Source of the DNA: Staphylococcus devriesei
GTDB taxonomy: Bacteria > Bacillota > Bacilli > Staphylococcales > Staphylococcaceae
Direction of reading: 5' to 3'
DNA: 39,367 nucleotides
NCBI RefSeq assembly: GCF_002902625.1
Contig: NZ_PPRG01000021.1
Coordinates: 1-39,367, forward strand
Shown: positions 8,556-17,619 of the stretch, one piece after another
Numbering within the stretch: position 1 is the stretch's first letter
How the letters are laid out: each line of letters begins with the position of its first letter
Translations under genes and position numbers: made by a program
The notes under the pieces: model-generated
Databases searched by the model: none
The model's input: only the letters and a program-made list of their open reading frames with translations
What the model was told of the DNA's origin: nothing

Positions 8556-9026
8556 ATGAAATGCCCAAAATGCAGTTCTACGCATTCACGTGTAGTAGAT
8601 TCAAGACATGCTGATGAAGCCAATGCAATTAGACGAAGACGAGAATGTGAAAATTGCGGTACACGATTTACAACATTTGAACATATTGAAGTAAGTCCAC
8701 TTATTGTTGTAAAAAAAGATGGAACGCGTGAGCAATTTTTAAGAGAAAAAATATTAAATGGATTAGTTAGATCATGTGAAAAAAGACCTGTACGATATCA
8801 ACAATTAGAAGATATTACCAATAAAGTAGAGTGGCAGTTGCGTGATAGTGGACAAACCGAAATTTCTTCTAGAGAAATAGGTGAACATGTGATGAATTTA
8901 TTAATGCATGTTGATCAAGTGTCATATGTGCGTTTCGCTTCTGTTTATAAAGAGTTTAAAGACGTTGATCAATTATTAGCTTCAATGCAAGGGATTTTGA
9001 ATGAAAATAAACGGAGTGATTCATAA
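8556..9026 (+). CDS. nrdR: transcriptional repressor NrdR
   Basis: ATP/dATP-sensing repressor of ribonucleotide reductase genes. 156 residues from ATG 8556, which has AAGAGGGTGA (8541-8550) as ribosome site; an upstream in-frame ATG (8523) is rejected because it sits in the -10 box. N-terminal zinc ribbon with C3, C6, C31 and C34 and the basic run [13 protein letters not shown]-cone domain about 49-139 starting [11 protein letters not shown]. The length equals the usual family length. The stop codon abuts the dnaB start, so dNTP control and helicase loading are co-expressed, the common Firmicutes arrangement. Confidence 0.95.
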   Translation: MKCPKCSSTHSRVVDSRHADEANAIRRRRECENCGTRFTTFEHIEVSPLIVVKKDGTREQFLREKILNGLVRSCEKRPVRYQQLEDITNKVEWQLRDSGQTEISSREIGEHVMNLLMHVDQVSYVRFASVYKEFKDVDQLLASMQGILNENKRSDS

Positions 9027-10415
9027 ATGAGTTTGAAATCTTATGAATATGGTTTAAGTCCACATGACGGTTTTCAAGTGTACCGTTACTTCTATTTAAA
9101 TCATAGTCATCTAGATATACTTAACAGATTATATGTACCTTTAATAGGTATTCAAGCAATTGGTTTATACCATTTTATGAATCAATTTATACATGAGAAA
9201 AGTGATGAAGTATATACGCATTATACGATAATGAATGAGTTAAAACTTAATTTAATTGAATTTAGAAAATATATGGATTTATTAGAAGGTATTGGATTAG
9301 TAAAAACATTTGTAAAGCATGATAAGCAGCAATCATTTTTTATTTATGAACTTGTCCAACCGCCAACTGCCTATCAATTTTTTAATGACCCAATGTTATC
9401 AGTATATCTATATAGCGAAGTTGATAATAAACGCTATAAGAATTTAAAGGCTTACTTTGAAAAGAATGAACCGGATTTAAATCAGTTTCAACAAGTAACA
9501 CGTAAGTTTACAGATGTTTTTAAAGTTCCACATACAAACGTTGCGGTCGATTCTTCATTGATTCGAAAAGAGGCTACCTATAACGGCTTTGATTTGTCTA
9601 ATGAAACTTTTGACTTTGATATGTTGAGAGAAATGTTGCAACAACATTTTATAAGTAGCGACATTATTACTAAGGAAGCGCGTCAACTTATTATTCAATT
9701 GGCAACTTTATATGGATTGACGGCAGATTCAATGAAACGAATCATTCTAAATTCTATTACTAGTAGTCAACAATTGTCTTTTGAAGAAATGAGAAAGCAT
9801 GCAAGGTCGTTTTATCTTATTGAACATAATCAACAATTGCCGGAATTACAAACTAAAGCAAACTATAGTAATGATAATATCGCTAGCGAAAAGGTAGAAG
9901 ATTCGACTAATAATCCATCGTCAAATCAAGAGTGGTTTAAGTTACTTGATAATACAAGTCCGATCGATATGTTAGCTTCGTGGTCTGAATCAGAACCTAC
10001 CTTTCAACAAAAAAGAATGATTGAAGAATTAATTGAACGAGAAAAATTATCATTCGGCGTAATAAATATATTATTGCAATTTGTAATGTTGAAAAATGAA
10101 ATGAAATTGCCTAAAACGTATATATTTGAAATTGCTTCAAATTGGAAAAAACTTGGTATTAAAACTGCCGAGCAAGCATATCAACAAGCGAAGAAAGCTA
10201 CTGAAGATAAACCTTCTTACAATTCTTCTAATCAATCACAACGACGTAAACGGTACTCAAAATCTCGAGAAATTGTTTCAAGGGAAAAGACACCAAAATG
10301 GCTTAAAGATAGAAGTCATCAAAAGACAGCCACAAATAATGAAAATGATGAACAGCTCGAAAAAGATAGGGAAGCATTTCGTGCACAATTAGCTCAAGAT
10401 TGGGAGGAGGATTAG
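9027..10415 (+). CDS. dnaB: replication initiation and membrane attachment protein DnaB (helicase loader)
   Basis: Firmicutes DnaB is not the replicative helicase; with DnaD and DnaI it loads the helicase (DnaC) at oriC and restart sites. 462 residues: N-terminal winged-helix/oligomerisation part (about 1-110), a DnaB/DnaD-type helical domain in the second half (about 310-390, around MIEELIEREKLSFGVIN), and a basic tail rich in K/R/Q/S. It starts immediately after the nrdR stop and ends one base before dnaI. GTG/ATG alternatives were not needed; ATG 9027 follows CGGAGTGAT. Confidence 0.93.
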   Translation: MSLKSYEYGLSPHDGFQVYRYFYLNHSHLDILNRLYVPLIGIQAIGLYHFMNQFIHEKSDEVYTHYTIMNELKLNLIEFRKYMDLLEGIGLVKTFVKHDKQQSFFIYELVQPPTAYQFFNDPMLSVYLYSEVDNKRYKNLKAYFEKNEPDLNQFQQVTRKFTDVFKVPHTNVAVDSSLIRKEATYNGFDLSNETFDFDMLREMLQQHFISSDIITKEARQLIIQLATLYGLTADSMKRIILNSITSSQQLSFEEMRKHARSFYLIEHNQQLPELQTKANYSNDNIASEKVEDSTNNPSSNQEWFKLLDNTSPIDMLASWSESEPTFQQKRMIEELIEREKLSFGVINILLQFVMLKNEMKLPKTYIFEIASNWKKLGIKTAEQAYQQAKKATEDKPSYNSSNQSQRRKRYSKSREIVSREKTPKWLKDRSHQKTATNNENDEQLEKDREAFRAQLAQDWEED

Positions 10416-11336
10416 ATGAAACCAATCAATAGCATTCTCAAGACAAATAACGATTTAGAAAAAAGAATTGCTAAAATTAAGCAACAAGTGATTAACGATC
10501 CAGATGTTAAAGCATTTTTAATTGAGCATAAATCCGAATTAACTAATGAAGTGATTGATAATGATTTAAACGTATTGCAAGAATATAAAGATCAACAAAA
10601 GAATTATGATGGCCATGACTATGAAGACTGTCCCAACTTCGTAAAAGGGCATGTTCCTGAATTGTATATTGAAAATAATAGAATTAAAATCCGTTATAAC
10701 TTATGTCCTTGTAAAATTAAATATGACGAAGAGCGCTTCAATTCTCAACTTATTACGTCACATCATATGCAAAGAGACACTTTAGACGCTAAGGTAAAAG
10801 ATATTCATACTAATGGCCGTAATCGATTAGAAATCGCTATGGCAGTTAATGATATTTGTAAAAAGCTAGTTAATAAAGAGCAAGTTAAAGGGTTATACAT
10901 TCATGGACCTTTTGGAACAGGGAAGTCGTTTATCTTAGGTGCAATTGCGAACCAATTGAAATCTAAGCGAGTCGCTTCCACTATTGTTTATTTACCAGAA
11001 TATATTCGTACACTCAAAAGTGGGTTTAGAGATGGAAGTTATGAAACGAAGTTACAACGTATTAGAGAAGCTAATATATTAATGTTAGATGATATTGGTG
11101 CTGAAGAAGTCACACCTTGGGTAAGAGATGAAGTGATGGGCCCTTTACTCCACTACAGGATGGTACATGAACTACCCACTTTCCTATCATCTAACTTAAA
11201 TTTAGATGAGTTGGAACATCATTTGGCTATCACACGTGAAGGTGCTGAAGAAACTAAAGCAGCTAGAATTATTGAGAGAATAAAAAGTTTAACAAATACT
11301 TACTATTTAGATGGGGAAAATTTACGAAACAATTGA
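10416..11336 (+). CDS. dnaI: primosomal protein DnaI (helicase loader ATPase)
   Basis: AAA+ ATPase that delivers the replicative helicase. 306 residues. The N-terminal part (about 1-130) carries the Cys/His zinc-binding cluster (DCPN, LCPCK, HHMQ) used to hold the helicase. The C-terminal AAA+ module has Walker A GPFGTGKS with K170, Walker B ILMLDDIG and an arginine-rich end (AARIIERIKSLT). Strong ribosome site GGGAGGAGG (10401-10409) within the end of dnaB. Its stop codon lies in the -35 box of the thrS promoter. Confidence 0.95.
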   Translation: MKPINSILKTNNDLEKRIAKIKQQVINDPDVKAFLIEHKSELTNEVIDNDLNVLQEYKDQQKNYDGHDYEDCPNFVKGHVPELYIENNRIKIRYNLCPCKIKYDEERFNSQLITSHHMQRDTLDAKVKDIHTNGRNRLEIAMAVNDICKKLVNKEQVKGLYIHGPFGTGKSFILGAIANQLKSKRVASTIVYLPEYIRTLKSGFRDGSYETKLQRIREANILMLDDIGAEEVTPWVRDEVMGPLLHYRMVHELPTFLSSNLNLDELEHHLAITREGAEETKAARIIERIKSLTNTYYLDGENLRNN

Positions 11337-11360
11337 ATTTTATAATAAGTGTTGTATAAT
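11333..11360 (+). promoter_or_regulatory. thrS promoter
   Basis: TTGAAT (11333-11338), a 16-base spacer and TATAAT (11355-11360). The -35 overlaps the TGA stop of dnaI (11334-11336). Predicted transcription start about 11367. Confidence 0.75.
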
Positions 11361-11366
11361 GTAGTT

Positions 11367-11600
11367 AAATCTTAATCGTTGAAATAAATGAAGATATGAT
11401 AGCTTAATCAATATTATACAGAGAGCCAATGTATGATGAGAGTTTGGTTAATATATTAAGTTATTACTCCTTCGTGTTTAGGTATTGGTAATCAGTACCC
11501 GGCTCAAGACCGTTATCTTAAGTAGAGATATTTAGCTATTTGCTAAATAACTAGGGTGGTACCACGACGAACTCGTCCCTGTTTAGGGGCGGGTTTTTTG
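11367..11600 (+). promoter_or_regulatory. T-box riboswitch (threonine) controlling thrS
   Basis: tRNA-sensing leader. In stem I, AGCTTAAT (11401-11408) pairs with ATTAAGTT (11455-11462), and below the internal loop ATGAAG pairs with CTTCGT. The loop's 3' side reads ATTACTC, placing ACT (Thr) at 11466-11468 as specifier codon. AGAGAG bulge sequence is at 11420-11425. The conserved T-box AGGGTGGTACCACG is at 11553-11566; its TGGT pairs with the uncharged tRNA 3' end. The competing terminator is AACTCGTCCCT (11570-11580) with AGGGGCGGGTT and a T-run to 11598. Uncharged tRNA-Thr should permit readthrough. Confidence 0.93.
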
Positions 11601-11644
11601 TTTTATTTTCAACGATAATAGAATTTAAAATGGAGGATTAAATT

Positions 11645-13582
11645 ATGAGTCAAATTAATGTTCAATTTCCAGATGGTAATTCGAAAGCGTTTGATAAAGG
11701 GACTACAACTGAAGATATTGCGCAATCAATCAGTCCTGGTCTAAGAAAAAAAGCAGTAGCAGGTAAATTTAATGGGCAAATGGTCGATTTAACAAGACCT
11801 TTAGAGGAAGATGGCTCAATTGAAATTATTACACCCGGCAGTGATGAAGCATTAGAAGTATTACGTCATTCAACTGCTCACTTAATGGCTCAAGCTTTAA
11901 AACGTTTATATGGCGACGTGAAATTTGGTGTCGGCCCTGTTATTGAGGGTGGTTTCTACTATGACTTTGATATGGATGAGAAAGTTTCTTCTGATGATTT
12001 TGAAAAAATTGAAAAAACAATGAAACAAATTGTTGATGAAAATCATAAAATTGAACGTAAAGTTGTTGCAAGAGAAGAAGCTAAATTATTATTCAAAGAT
12101 GACCCATATAAATTAGAATTAATTGAAGCAATTCCTGAGGAAGAAAGTGTTACATTATATTCTCAAGGTGAGTTTACTGATTTGTGTCGTGGCGTACATG
12201 TCCCTTCAACATCTAAAATTAAAGAATTAAAATTATTATCGACTGCTGGAGCTTATTGGCGTGGTGATAGTAATAATAAAATGCTTCAACGTATTTATGG
12301 TACTGCATTCTTTGATAAAAAAGATTTAAAAGCACATTTACAAATGTTAGAAGAACGACGCGAACGTGATCATCGTCGAATTGGTAAGGATTTAGAATTA
12401 TTTACTAATAGCCAACTTGTAGGTGCTGGTTTACCATTATGGTTACCAAATGGAGCTACTATCCGTCGTGAAATTGAACGTTATATCGTTGATAAAGAAG
12501 TTAGTATGGGTTATGACCATGTTTATACTCCAGTATTAGCTAATGTTGAGTTATACAAAACTTCAGGTCACTGGGATCATTATAGAGATGATATGTTCCC
12601 ACCAATGAAGTTAGACGAAACTGAAGAGATGGTGTTGCGCCCAATGAACTGTCCACATCACATGATGGTTTATAATAATAAACCACACTCATATCGTGAG
12701 TTGCCTATTCGTATCGCTGAATTAGGTACAATGCATAGATATGAAGCGAGTGGAGCAGTATCAGGATTACAACGAGTTAGAGGTATGACTTTAAATGACT
12801 CTCATATCTTTGTAAGACCAGATCAAATTAAAGATGAGTTCAAACGTGTTGTTCATATGATTCAAGAAGTTTATGAAGACTTCGGCTTTGAAGAATATAC
12901 ATTCAGATTAAGCTATAGAGACCCTGAAGATAAAGAGAAATATATGGATGATGACGAAATGTGGAACAAAGCTGAATCAATGCTTAAAGAAGCGGTCGAC
13001 GAAATGGGCTTACCATACGTTGAAGCAATTGGGGAAGCGGCATTCTACGGTCCAAAATTAGACGTTCAAGTTAAAACTGCAATGGGCAAAGAAGAAACTT
13101 TATCTACTGCACAAATTGATTTCCTATTGCCAGAACGTTTTGAATTAACATACATCGGTAGTGACGGCGAAAACCATCGCCCAGTCGTAATTCATCGTGG
13201 TGTGGTTTCTACTATGGAACGTTTCGTAGCATTCTTAACAGAAGAAACTAAAGGGGCATTCCCAACTTGGTTAGCGCCTAAACAAGTTGAAATCATCCCT
13301 GTAAATGTTGATTTACATTATGATTATGCTAGAAACCTTCAAGATGAACTTAAATCTCAAGGTGTACGTGTAGAAATCGATGATCGTAATGAGAAAATGG
13401 GTTATAAAATACGTGAAGCTCAAATGAAAAAAATTCCTTATCAACTCGTTGTAGGCGATAAAGAGGTTGAAAATAACGAAGTGAATGTACGTAAATATGG
13501 TTCACAAGAACAAGAAACTATTGAAAAAGATGAATTCATTTGGAATTTAGTAGATGAAATTCGTTTAAAAAAACGTAGATAG
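11645..13582 (+). CDS. thrS: threonyl-tRNA synthetase
   Basis: Charges tRNA-Thr; class II synthetase, 645 residues. TGS domain about 1-62; editing domain with HSTAHL near 76-81 and CRGVHV near 182 for hydrolysis of Ser-tRNA; catalytic core with motif 2 and the zinc cysteine C336 in RPMNCPHH; anticodon-binding domain about 545-640. All domains are present at normal length. Ribosome site GGAGG at 11632-11636. The threonine T-box upstream confirms the amino-acid specificity. Confidence 0.98.
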   Translation: MSQINVQFPDGNSKAFDKGTTTEDIAQSISPGLRKKAVAGKFNGQMVDLTRPLEEDGSIEIITPGSDEALEVLRHSTAHLMAQALKRLYGDVKFGVGPVIEGGFYYDFDMDEKVSSDDFEKIEKTMKQIVDENHKIERKVVAREEAKLLFKDDPYKLELIEAIPEEESVTLYSQGEFTDLCRGVHVPSTSKIKELKLLSTAGAYWRGDSNNKMLQRIYGTAFFDKKDLKAHLQMLEERRERDHRRIGKDLELFTNSQLVGAGLPLWLPNGATIRREIERYIVDKEVSMGYDHVYTPVLANVELYKTSGHWDHYRDDMFPPMKLDETEEMVLRPMNCPHHMMVYNNKPHSYRELPIRIAELGTMHRYEASGAVSGLQRVRGMTLNDSHIFVRPDQIKDEFKRVVHMIQEVYEDFGFEEYTFRLSYRDPEDKEKYMDDDEMWNKAESMLKEAVDEMGLPYVEAIGEAAFYGPKLDVQVKTAMGKEETLSTAQIDFLLPERFELTYIGSDGENHRPVVIHRGVVSTMERFVAFLTEETKGAFPTWLAPKQVEIIPVNVDLHYDYARNLQDELKSQGVRVEIDDRNEKMGYKIREAQMKKIPYQLVVGDKEVENNEVNVRKYGSQEQETIEKDEFIWNLVDEIRLKKRR

Positions 13583-13584
13583 TC

Positions 13585-13613
13585 TTGCTAAAAAAGTTGG
13601 TTTAATGTATATT
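13585..13613 (+). promoter_or_regulatory. promoter of the lysine riboswitch-lysP unit
   Basis: TTGCTA (13585-13590), a 17-base spacer and TATATT (13608-13613). It begins two bases after the thrS stop codon, and there is no recognisable thrS terminator before it. Confidence 0.65.
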
Positions 13614-13649
13614 ACAAAGTAGCTAAATAAAAAATATAAATGAGTTAGA

Positions 13650-13857
13650 GGTCGCATCTTTAATGATTAACTCTTCAGAAGTTATTGTGGGATATATGTT
13701 GAAGAGTGAAAGGTAAAGTTGCCGAAATGAATGATAACCACTTTTATCATTTGTTGGGACAGTTATCGAATAGAAACTGTACTGTCACAGTTTGTGATGT
13801 GCTACCGATATAGATTAAGCAATGGTTGCATATCTTTCAGGTATGCAGCCATTTTTT
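13650..13857 (+). promoter_or_regulatory. lysine riboswitch (L-box) with terminator
   Basis: The aptamer runs about 13650-13806. P1 is GGTCGCATC (13650-13658) with GATGTG...ACC (13796-13806). Conserved L-box stretches are present: AGAGGTCGCATC at the 5' side, GAAGAGTGAAAGGTAAAGTTGCCGA split across 13700-13725, and TGTTGGGACAG around 13752. The expression platform is a strong terminator: AATGGTTGCATA (13821-13832) with TATGCAGCCATT (13842-13853), then T-run. Lysine binding should switch the permease gene off. Confidence 0.93.
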
Positions 13858-13964
13858 ATGCTTTAATTTTAATTTTACATCTGTGTAAAGTATAAATATG
13901 ATAATTCAATTATCATCACATAACAAATAACTTTCAAGCCTCTACCGAAAGAAAGGGAGCTTCT

Positions 13965-15458
13965 ATGAAACAAGACGGAACTCAAGAAGGCGAGATTAAA
14001 CGTGGTCTGAAAGACCGCCACATATCTATGATTGCGATGGGAGGATGTATCGGTACCGGACTATTTATGACCTCTGGTGGTGCAATTCATGATGCTGGCG
14101 CATTAGGCGCTCTATTAGCATATGCAATTATTGGTGCAATGGTCTTTTTCTTAATGACATCATTAGGAGAGATGGCAACGTACTTACCAGTTTCTGGTTC
14201 ATTTAGTACGTATGCGACACGATTTGTAGATCCTTCATTAGGATTTGCTTTAGGTTGGAACTACTGGTTTAACTGGGTAATTACAGTAGCTGCTGACGTG
14301 ACGATAGCAGCCCAAGTTATCCAATACTGGACGCCAATGGCTGGTATGCCAGCATGGGTATGGAGTTGTATCTTTTTAATTATTATTTTTGCATTAAATT
14401 CTTTATCAGTTAGAGTATATGGGGAAAGTGAATATTGGTTCGCTCTAATTAAAGTGGTTACTGTAATTATCTTTATTATTGTTGGTTTATTAACTATTTT
14501 AGGAATTATGGGTGGCGAATTTGTAGGTTTTGATATCTTTACTCAAGGAGAAGGACCTATTTTAGGCGGTAACTTAGGTGGCAGTTTATTATCTATCTTA
14601 GGTGTATTCCTAGTTGCTGGTTTCTCTTTCCAAGGTACTGAACTTATCGGTATCACTGCAGGTGAATCAGAAAATCCTGAACGTGCAGTACCAAAAGCAA
14701 TTAAACAAGTATTCTGGAGAATATTATTATTCTATATTTTAGCTATCTTTATTATCGGAATGCTTATTCCTTATAATAGTAGTGCCTTAATGGGCGGTGG
14801 CGATAGCATTGCAACATCACCATTTACACTCGTATTTAAAAATGCTGGATTAGCTTTTGCAGCTTCATTTATGAATGCAGTTATCTTAACTTCCGTATTA
14901 TCTGCTGGAAACTCTGGCATGTATGCCTCAACACGTATGTTATATTCAATGAGTAAAGATAAATTAGCTTTTCCTTCATTTGGTAAAACGAATAAATACG
15001 GTGTACCTTATTTATCACTTATAGCTACAGGTGTTATAGTAGTCATTATTTTCTTAGTTGAAAAATTAAGTGGCGATGCCTACGAATATATTGTAGCGGC
15101 GAGTGGTATGACAGGGTTTATTGCATGGGTTGGTATTGCGGTAAGTCATTTTAGATTTAGAAGAGCATTTAATAGACAGCATCATAATAAAAAAGAATTA
15201 AAATACAAAGCTAAATGGTTCCCATTCGGTCCAATTTTTGCAGGTCTTCTTTGCATAATAGTAATTCTTGGTCAAGATGTGGACTTCATTAAAACAGGAG
15301 ACTTTGACTTAAATAGATTTATTATTACGTATATGGGTATCCCAGTATTTTTAGTATTTTTTATCTATCATAAACTAAGATATAAAACTAAAATGATTCC
15401 ACTTGAAGAAGTGGATTTACGACAAGACATTTCAATGGATGAAGTTAAACATCACTAA
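13965..15458 (+). CDS. lysP: lysine permease LysP (APC family)
   Basis: Amino acid/proton symporter in the cytoplasmic membrane, 497 residues with about 12 hydrophobic helices. The N-terminus has the APC signature GGCIGTGLFMTSG in the first helix, followed by the FNYWFNW-like segment and the conserved FQGTELIGITAGE motif of helix 6. Start ATG 13965 follows GAAAGGGAGC (13951-13960). Family membership alone would leave the substrate open; the L-box riboswitch directly upstream makes lysine the likely substrate. Confidence 0.9.
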   Translation: MKQDGTQEGEIKRGLKDRHISMIAMGGCIGTGLFMTSGGAIHDAGALGALLAYAIIGAMVFFLMTSLGEMATYLPVSGSFSTYATRFVDPSLGFALGWNYWFNWVITVAADVTIAAQVIQYWTPMAGMPAWVWSCIFLIIIFALNSLSVRVYGESEYWFALIKVVTVIIFIIVGLLTILGIMGGEFVGFDIFTQGEGPILGGNLGGSLLSILGVFLVAGFSFQGTELIGITAGESENPERAVPKAIKQVFWRILLFYILAIFIIGMLIPYNSSALMGGGDSIATSPFTLVFKNAGLAFAASFMNAVILTSVLSAGNSGMYASTRMLYSMSKDKLAFPSFGKTNKYGVPYLSLIATGVIVVIIFLVEKLSGDAYEYIVAASGMTGFIAWVGIAVSHFRFRRAFNRQHHNKKELKYKAKWFPFGPIFAGLLCIIVILGQDVDFIKTGDFDLNRFIITYMGIPVFLVFFIYHKLRYKTKMIPLEEVDLRQDISMDEVKHH

Positions 15459-15471
15459 TTAAAAATAATTA

Positions 15472-15500
15472 TTGACTTATATATTAATTGTTGATATGAT
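15472..15500 (+). promoter_or_regulatory. promoter of infC-rpmI-rplT
   Basis: TTGACT (15472-15477), 17-base spacer, TATGAT (15495-15500). Close to consensus, with predicted start about 15507, leaving a leader of about 170 bases. Confidence 0.8.
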
Positions 15501-15506
15501 TAATGA

Positions 15507-15640
15507 TGTTGAATACGAAACGTACCAAGTAGAAACACCCGTTTCTCACCTGTAGCGACGCATTAAGCAGTTGGCAGGTTAATCATGTCACACATTATTG
15601 TGTATGAGAAGAGAGCGGGCATTCTATGCTCGCTCTTTTT
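15507..15640 (+). promoter_or_regulatory. infC leader, ribosomal-protein (L20-type) attenuator
   Basis: Structured 5' leader. AGAAAC/GTTTCT hairpin near 15531-15546, ACCTG/CAGGT closing a multi-base domain near 15549-15580, and a terminal hairpin AGAGCGGGCAT (15612-15622) with ATGCTCGCTCT (15626-15636) followed by TTTTT. Leaders of infC-rpmI-rplT in Firmicutes are known to be bound by L20 for autogenous control; placing this leader in that class is by position and architecture. The ATG at 15626 lies in the terminator stem and is not a gene start. Confidence 0.7.
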
Positions 15641-15679
15641 GCTTGGGAAAATTTCGTAAAATTTTGGGAGGTGTCAACC

Positions 15680-16198
15680 ATAGCAAAAGATCAAACGCAA
15701 GTTAACGAAAAGATTCGCGCTAAAGAATTACGTTTAATTGGCCAAAATGGTGACCAAATCGGTGTTAAATCAAAACGAGAAGCTTTAGAAATGGCTGAAC
15801 GTGTAGAATTAGACTTAGTAGTAGTCGCACCAAACGCAAAACCACCTGTTGCAAGAATTATGGATTATGGTAAGTATAAATTCGAACAACAGAAAAAAGA
15901 AAAAGAAATGAAAAAGAAACAAAAAGTTATCAACGTTAAAGAAATACGTCTAAGCCCAACTATCGAGGAACATGATTTCCAAACTAAGTTGAAAAATGGT
16001 CGTAAATTCTTAGATAAAGGCGATAAATGTAAAGTTTCAATTCGTTTCAGAGGCCGTGCGATTACACATAAAGAAATTGGTCAACGTGTCTTAGAAAAAT
16101 TTGCTGAAGAATGTAAAGATATTGCCACTGTTGAACAGAAACCTAAAATGGAAGGGCGACAAATGTTTATTATGTTATCGCCTGTAAACGAAAAATAA
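15680..16198 (+). CDS. infC: translation initiation factor IF-3
   Basis: Binds the 30S subunit, checks the start codon and prevents premature subunit joining. N-domain with [11 protein letters not shown], lysine-rich linker ([13 protein letters not shown]), C-domain with [14 protein letters not shown] and VSIRFRGR. Start choice matters: GGGAGGTG (15666-15673) is a perfect ribosome site and AUA at 15680 is at ideal distance, giving 172 residues starting (M)AKDQ. The in-frame GTG at 15671 is inside the ribosome site, and ATG 15626 is in the leader terminator. infC commonly uses non-canonical starts (AUU in E. coli and Bacillus) for self-regulation, which supports AUA. Automated annotations may use GTG 15671 (175 residues). 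Confidence 0.93.
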   Translation: MAKDQTQVNEKIRAKELRLIGQNGDQIGVKSKREALEMAERVELDLVVVAPNAKPPVARIMDYGKYKFEQQKKEKEMKKKQKVINVKEIRLSPTIEEHDFQTKLKNGRKFLDKGDKCKVSIRFRGRAITHKEIGQRVLEKFAEECKDIATVEQKPKMEGRQMFIMLSPVNEK

Positions 16199-16225
16199 CT
16201 CATAATTAGTAGGAGGAAATGAATC

Positions 16226-16426
16226 ATGCCAAAAATGAAAACTCACCGTGGAGCAGCTAAACGTGTTAAAAGAACTGGTTCAGGTCAATTAAAACGTTCA
16301 AGAGCTTTCACATCTCACTTATTTGCAAATAAAAATACTAAACAAAAACGTAAATTACGTAAAGCTAAATTAGTATCTAAAAGCGATATGAAACGCGTAA
16401 AACAATTATTAGCTTACAAAAAATAA
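16226..16426 (+). CDS. rpmI: 50S ribosomal protein L35
   Basis: Small basic ribosomal protein of 66 residues, full length for the family, with the typical start [13 protein letters not shown] and the RKLRKA motif. Ribosome site AGGAGG at 16210-16215. Middle gene of infC-rpmI-rplT. Confidence 0.98.
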
Positions 16427-16481
16427 TTGAAGAATCTAAAATGAACGATCATTAACTGATATATCTAAGGAGGAATTTAAT

Positions 16482-16838
16482 ATGCCACGAGTTAAAGGTG
16501 GAACAGTAACAAGAGCACGTCGTAAAAAAACGATTAAATTAGCTAAAGGTTACTTCGGTGCTAAACACACATTATATAAAGTAGCAAAACAACAAGTAAT
16601 GAAATCAGGTCAATACGCTTTCCGTGACCGTCGTCAACGTAAACGTGACTTCCGTAAATTATGGATTACACGTATTAACGCAGCTGCTCGTAAACACGAC
16701 ATCAGCTATTCAAGATTAATGAATGGTTTGAAAAAAGCTGACATTAACATCAACCGTAAAATGTTATCTGAAGTAGCTATTTCAGATGATAAAGCATTTG
16801 CTGAATTAGTTTCAAAAGCTAAAGACGCTTTAAAATAA
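16482..16838 (+). CDS. rplT: 50S ribosomal protein L20
   Basis: Early-assembly 23S rRNA-binding protein, 118 residues, basic throughout, start [16 protein letters not shown] and conserved [14 protein letters not shown]. Ribosome site AAGGAGG at 16468-16474. Also the expected autogenous repressor of this operon through the infC leader. The operon ends in a hairpin 12 bases later. Confidence 0.98.
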   Translation: MPRVKGGTVTRARRKKTIKLAKGYFGAKHTLYKVAKQQVMKSGQYAFRDRRQRKRDFRKLWITRINAAARKHDISYSRLMNGLKKADININRKMLSEVAISDDKAFAELVSKAKDALK

Positions 16839-16850
16839 GTTCAAGATATT

Positions 16851-16896
16851 AAAGGCTAAGACATTGATATTAAACATTGTCTTAGCCTTTATTTTA
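16851..16896 (+). terminator. intrinsic terminator after rplT
   Basis: AAAGGCTAAGACA (16851-16863) pairs with TGTCTTAGCCTTT (16878-16890), followed by ATTTT. Its AGGCTAAG arm resembles the terminators after folC and hemL. Confidence 0.85.
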
Positions 16897-16995
16897 GAAT
16901 TTGGGACTTATCATCGTGCATTCGCTTTTAATTGTAGTTCAATACATTTGTTTGATAAAATACATAAGAAGAATAATTTTAATAAGGAGTTTAAT

Positions 16996-17604
16996 ATGTC
17001 CAAATATGACGAACAAATTATAGTAGTACCAAGAAATGTACTATTTGAAGATGAAGCAAATGCCTTCAATGGTTTCTTACCTAAAAATGATGCACAAGGT
17101 GAAGCAATCTTTAAAACATTTTCTGATTATGAAGTTAAGCGTCGTGGTGATATGGAGGAAGACGATTCATTTAAACAACTTATTTCATATTGCTTATTAG
17201 AGAATGAAAAAGGTGAACTCCTTGTCTACAAACGTTTAACAGGTGGTGGCGAATCCCGCTTACATGGTCAATCTTCTATAGGTGTAGGTGGCCATATGAA
17301 CGATGTAGTGGGCGCTGGTTCTATTAATGAAATATTACGTGTAAATGCTCAACGAGAACTTGAAGAGGAAGTAGGTCTTTCAGAGGCGGATTCGCAGAAT
17401 ATGAATTATATCGGCTTTATCAATGATGATACGAACGAAGTAGGTAAAGTACATATCGGTGTTGTATTTAAAGTTAAAGTTAACTCTAATGATATCGAGG
17501 TCCGCGAGACAGATACACTTAAAATTCAATGGCTTGAACAAGAACAAATCGATAACTATGATGATTTTGAAACATGGAGTGCGTTAATCTTAAAAGAGTT
17601 ATAA
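16996..17604 (+). CDS. Nudix hydrolase domain protein
   Basis: Predicted phosphohydrolase of 202 residues; substrate unknown. The Nudix box is complete: Gly, five residues, Glu, seven residues, then RELEEEVGL, around 115-140, preceded by GVGGHMND. The reading frame is open back to 16864, but that start is inside the rplT terminator; ATG 16996 with TAAGGAG (16983-16989) is chosen. A likely -10, TAAAAT, is at 16956-16961 with TTGTAG at 16932-16937. Gap to the next gene is 15 bases, so the two are probably co-transcribed. Conserved in staphylococci in this position. Confidence 0.88.
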   Translation: MSKYDEQIIVVPRNVLFEDEANAFNGFLPKNDAQGEAIFKTFSDYEVKRRGDMEEDDSFKQLISYCLLENEKGELLVYKRLTGGGESRLHGQSSIGVGGHMNDVVGAGSINEILRVNAQRELEEEVGLSEADSQNMNYIGFINDDTNEVGKVHIGVVFKVKVNSNDIEVRETDTLKIQWLEQEQIDNYDDFETWSALILKEL

Positions 17605-17619
17605 GAAGGGGGTATAAAA

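Noticed and set aside
10126..10392. 88-codon alternative frame in the 3' end of dnaB
   Set aside because: Overlaps the lysine-rich dnaB tail in another frame, has no ribosome site, and shows AT-rich low-complexity composition.
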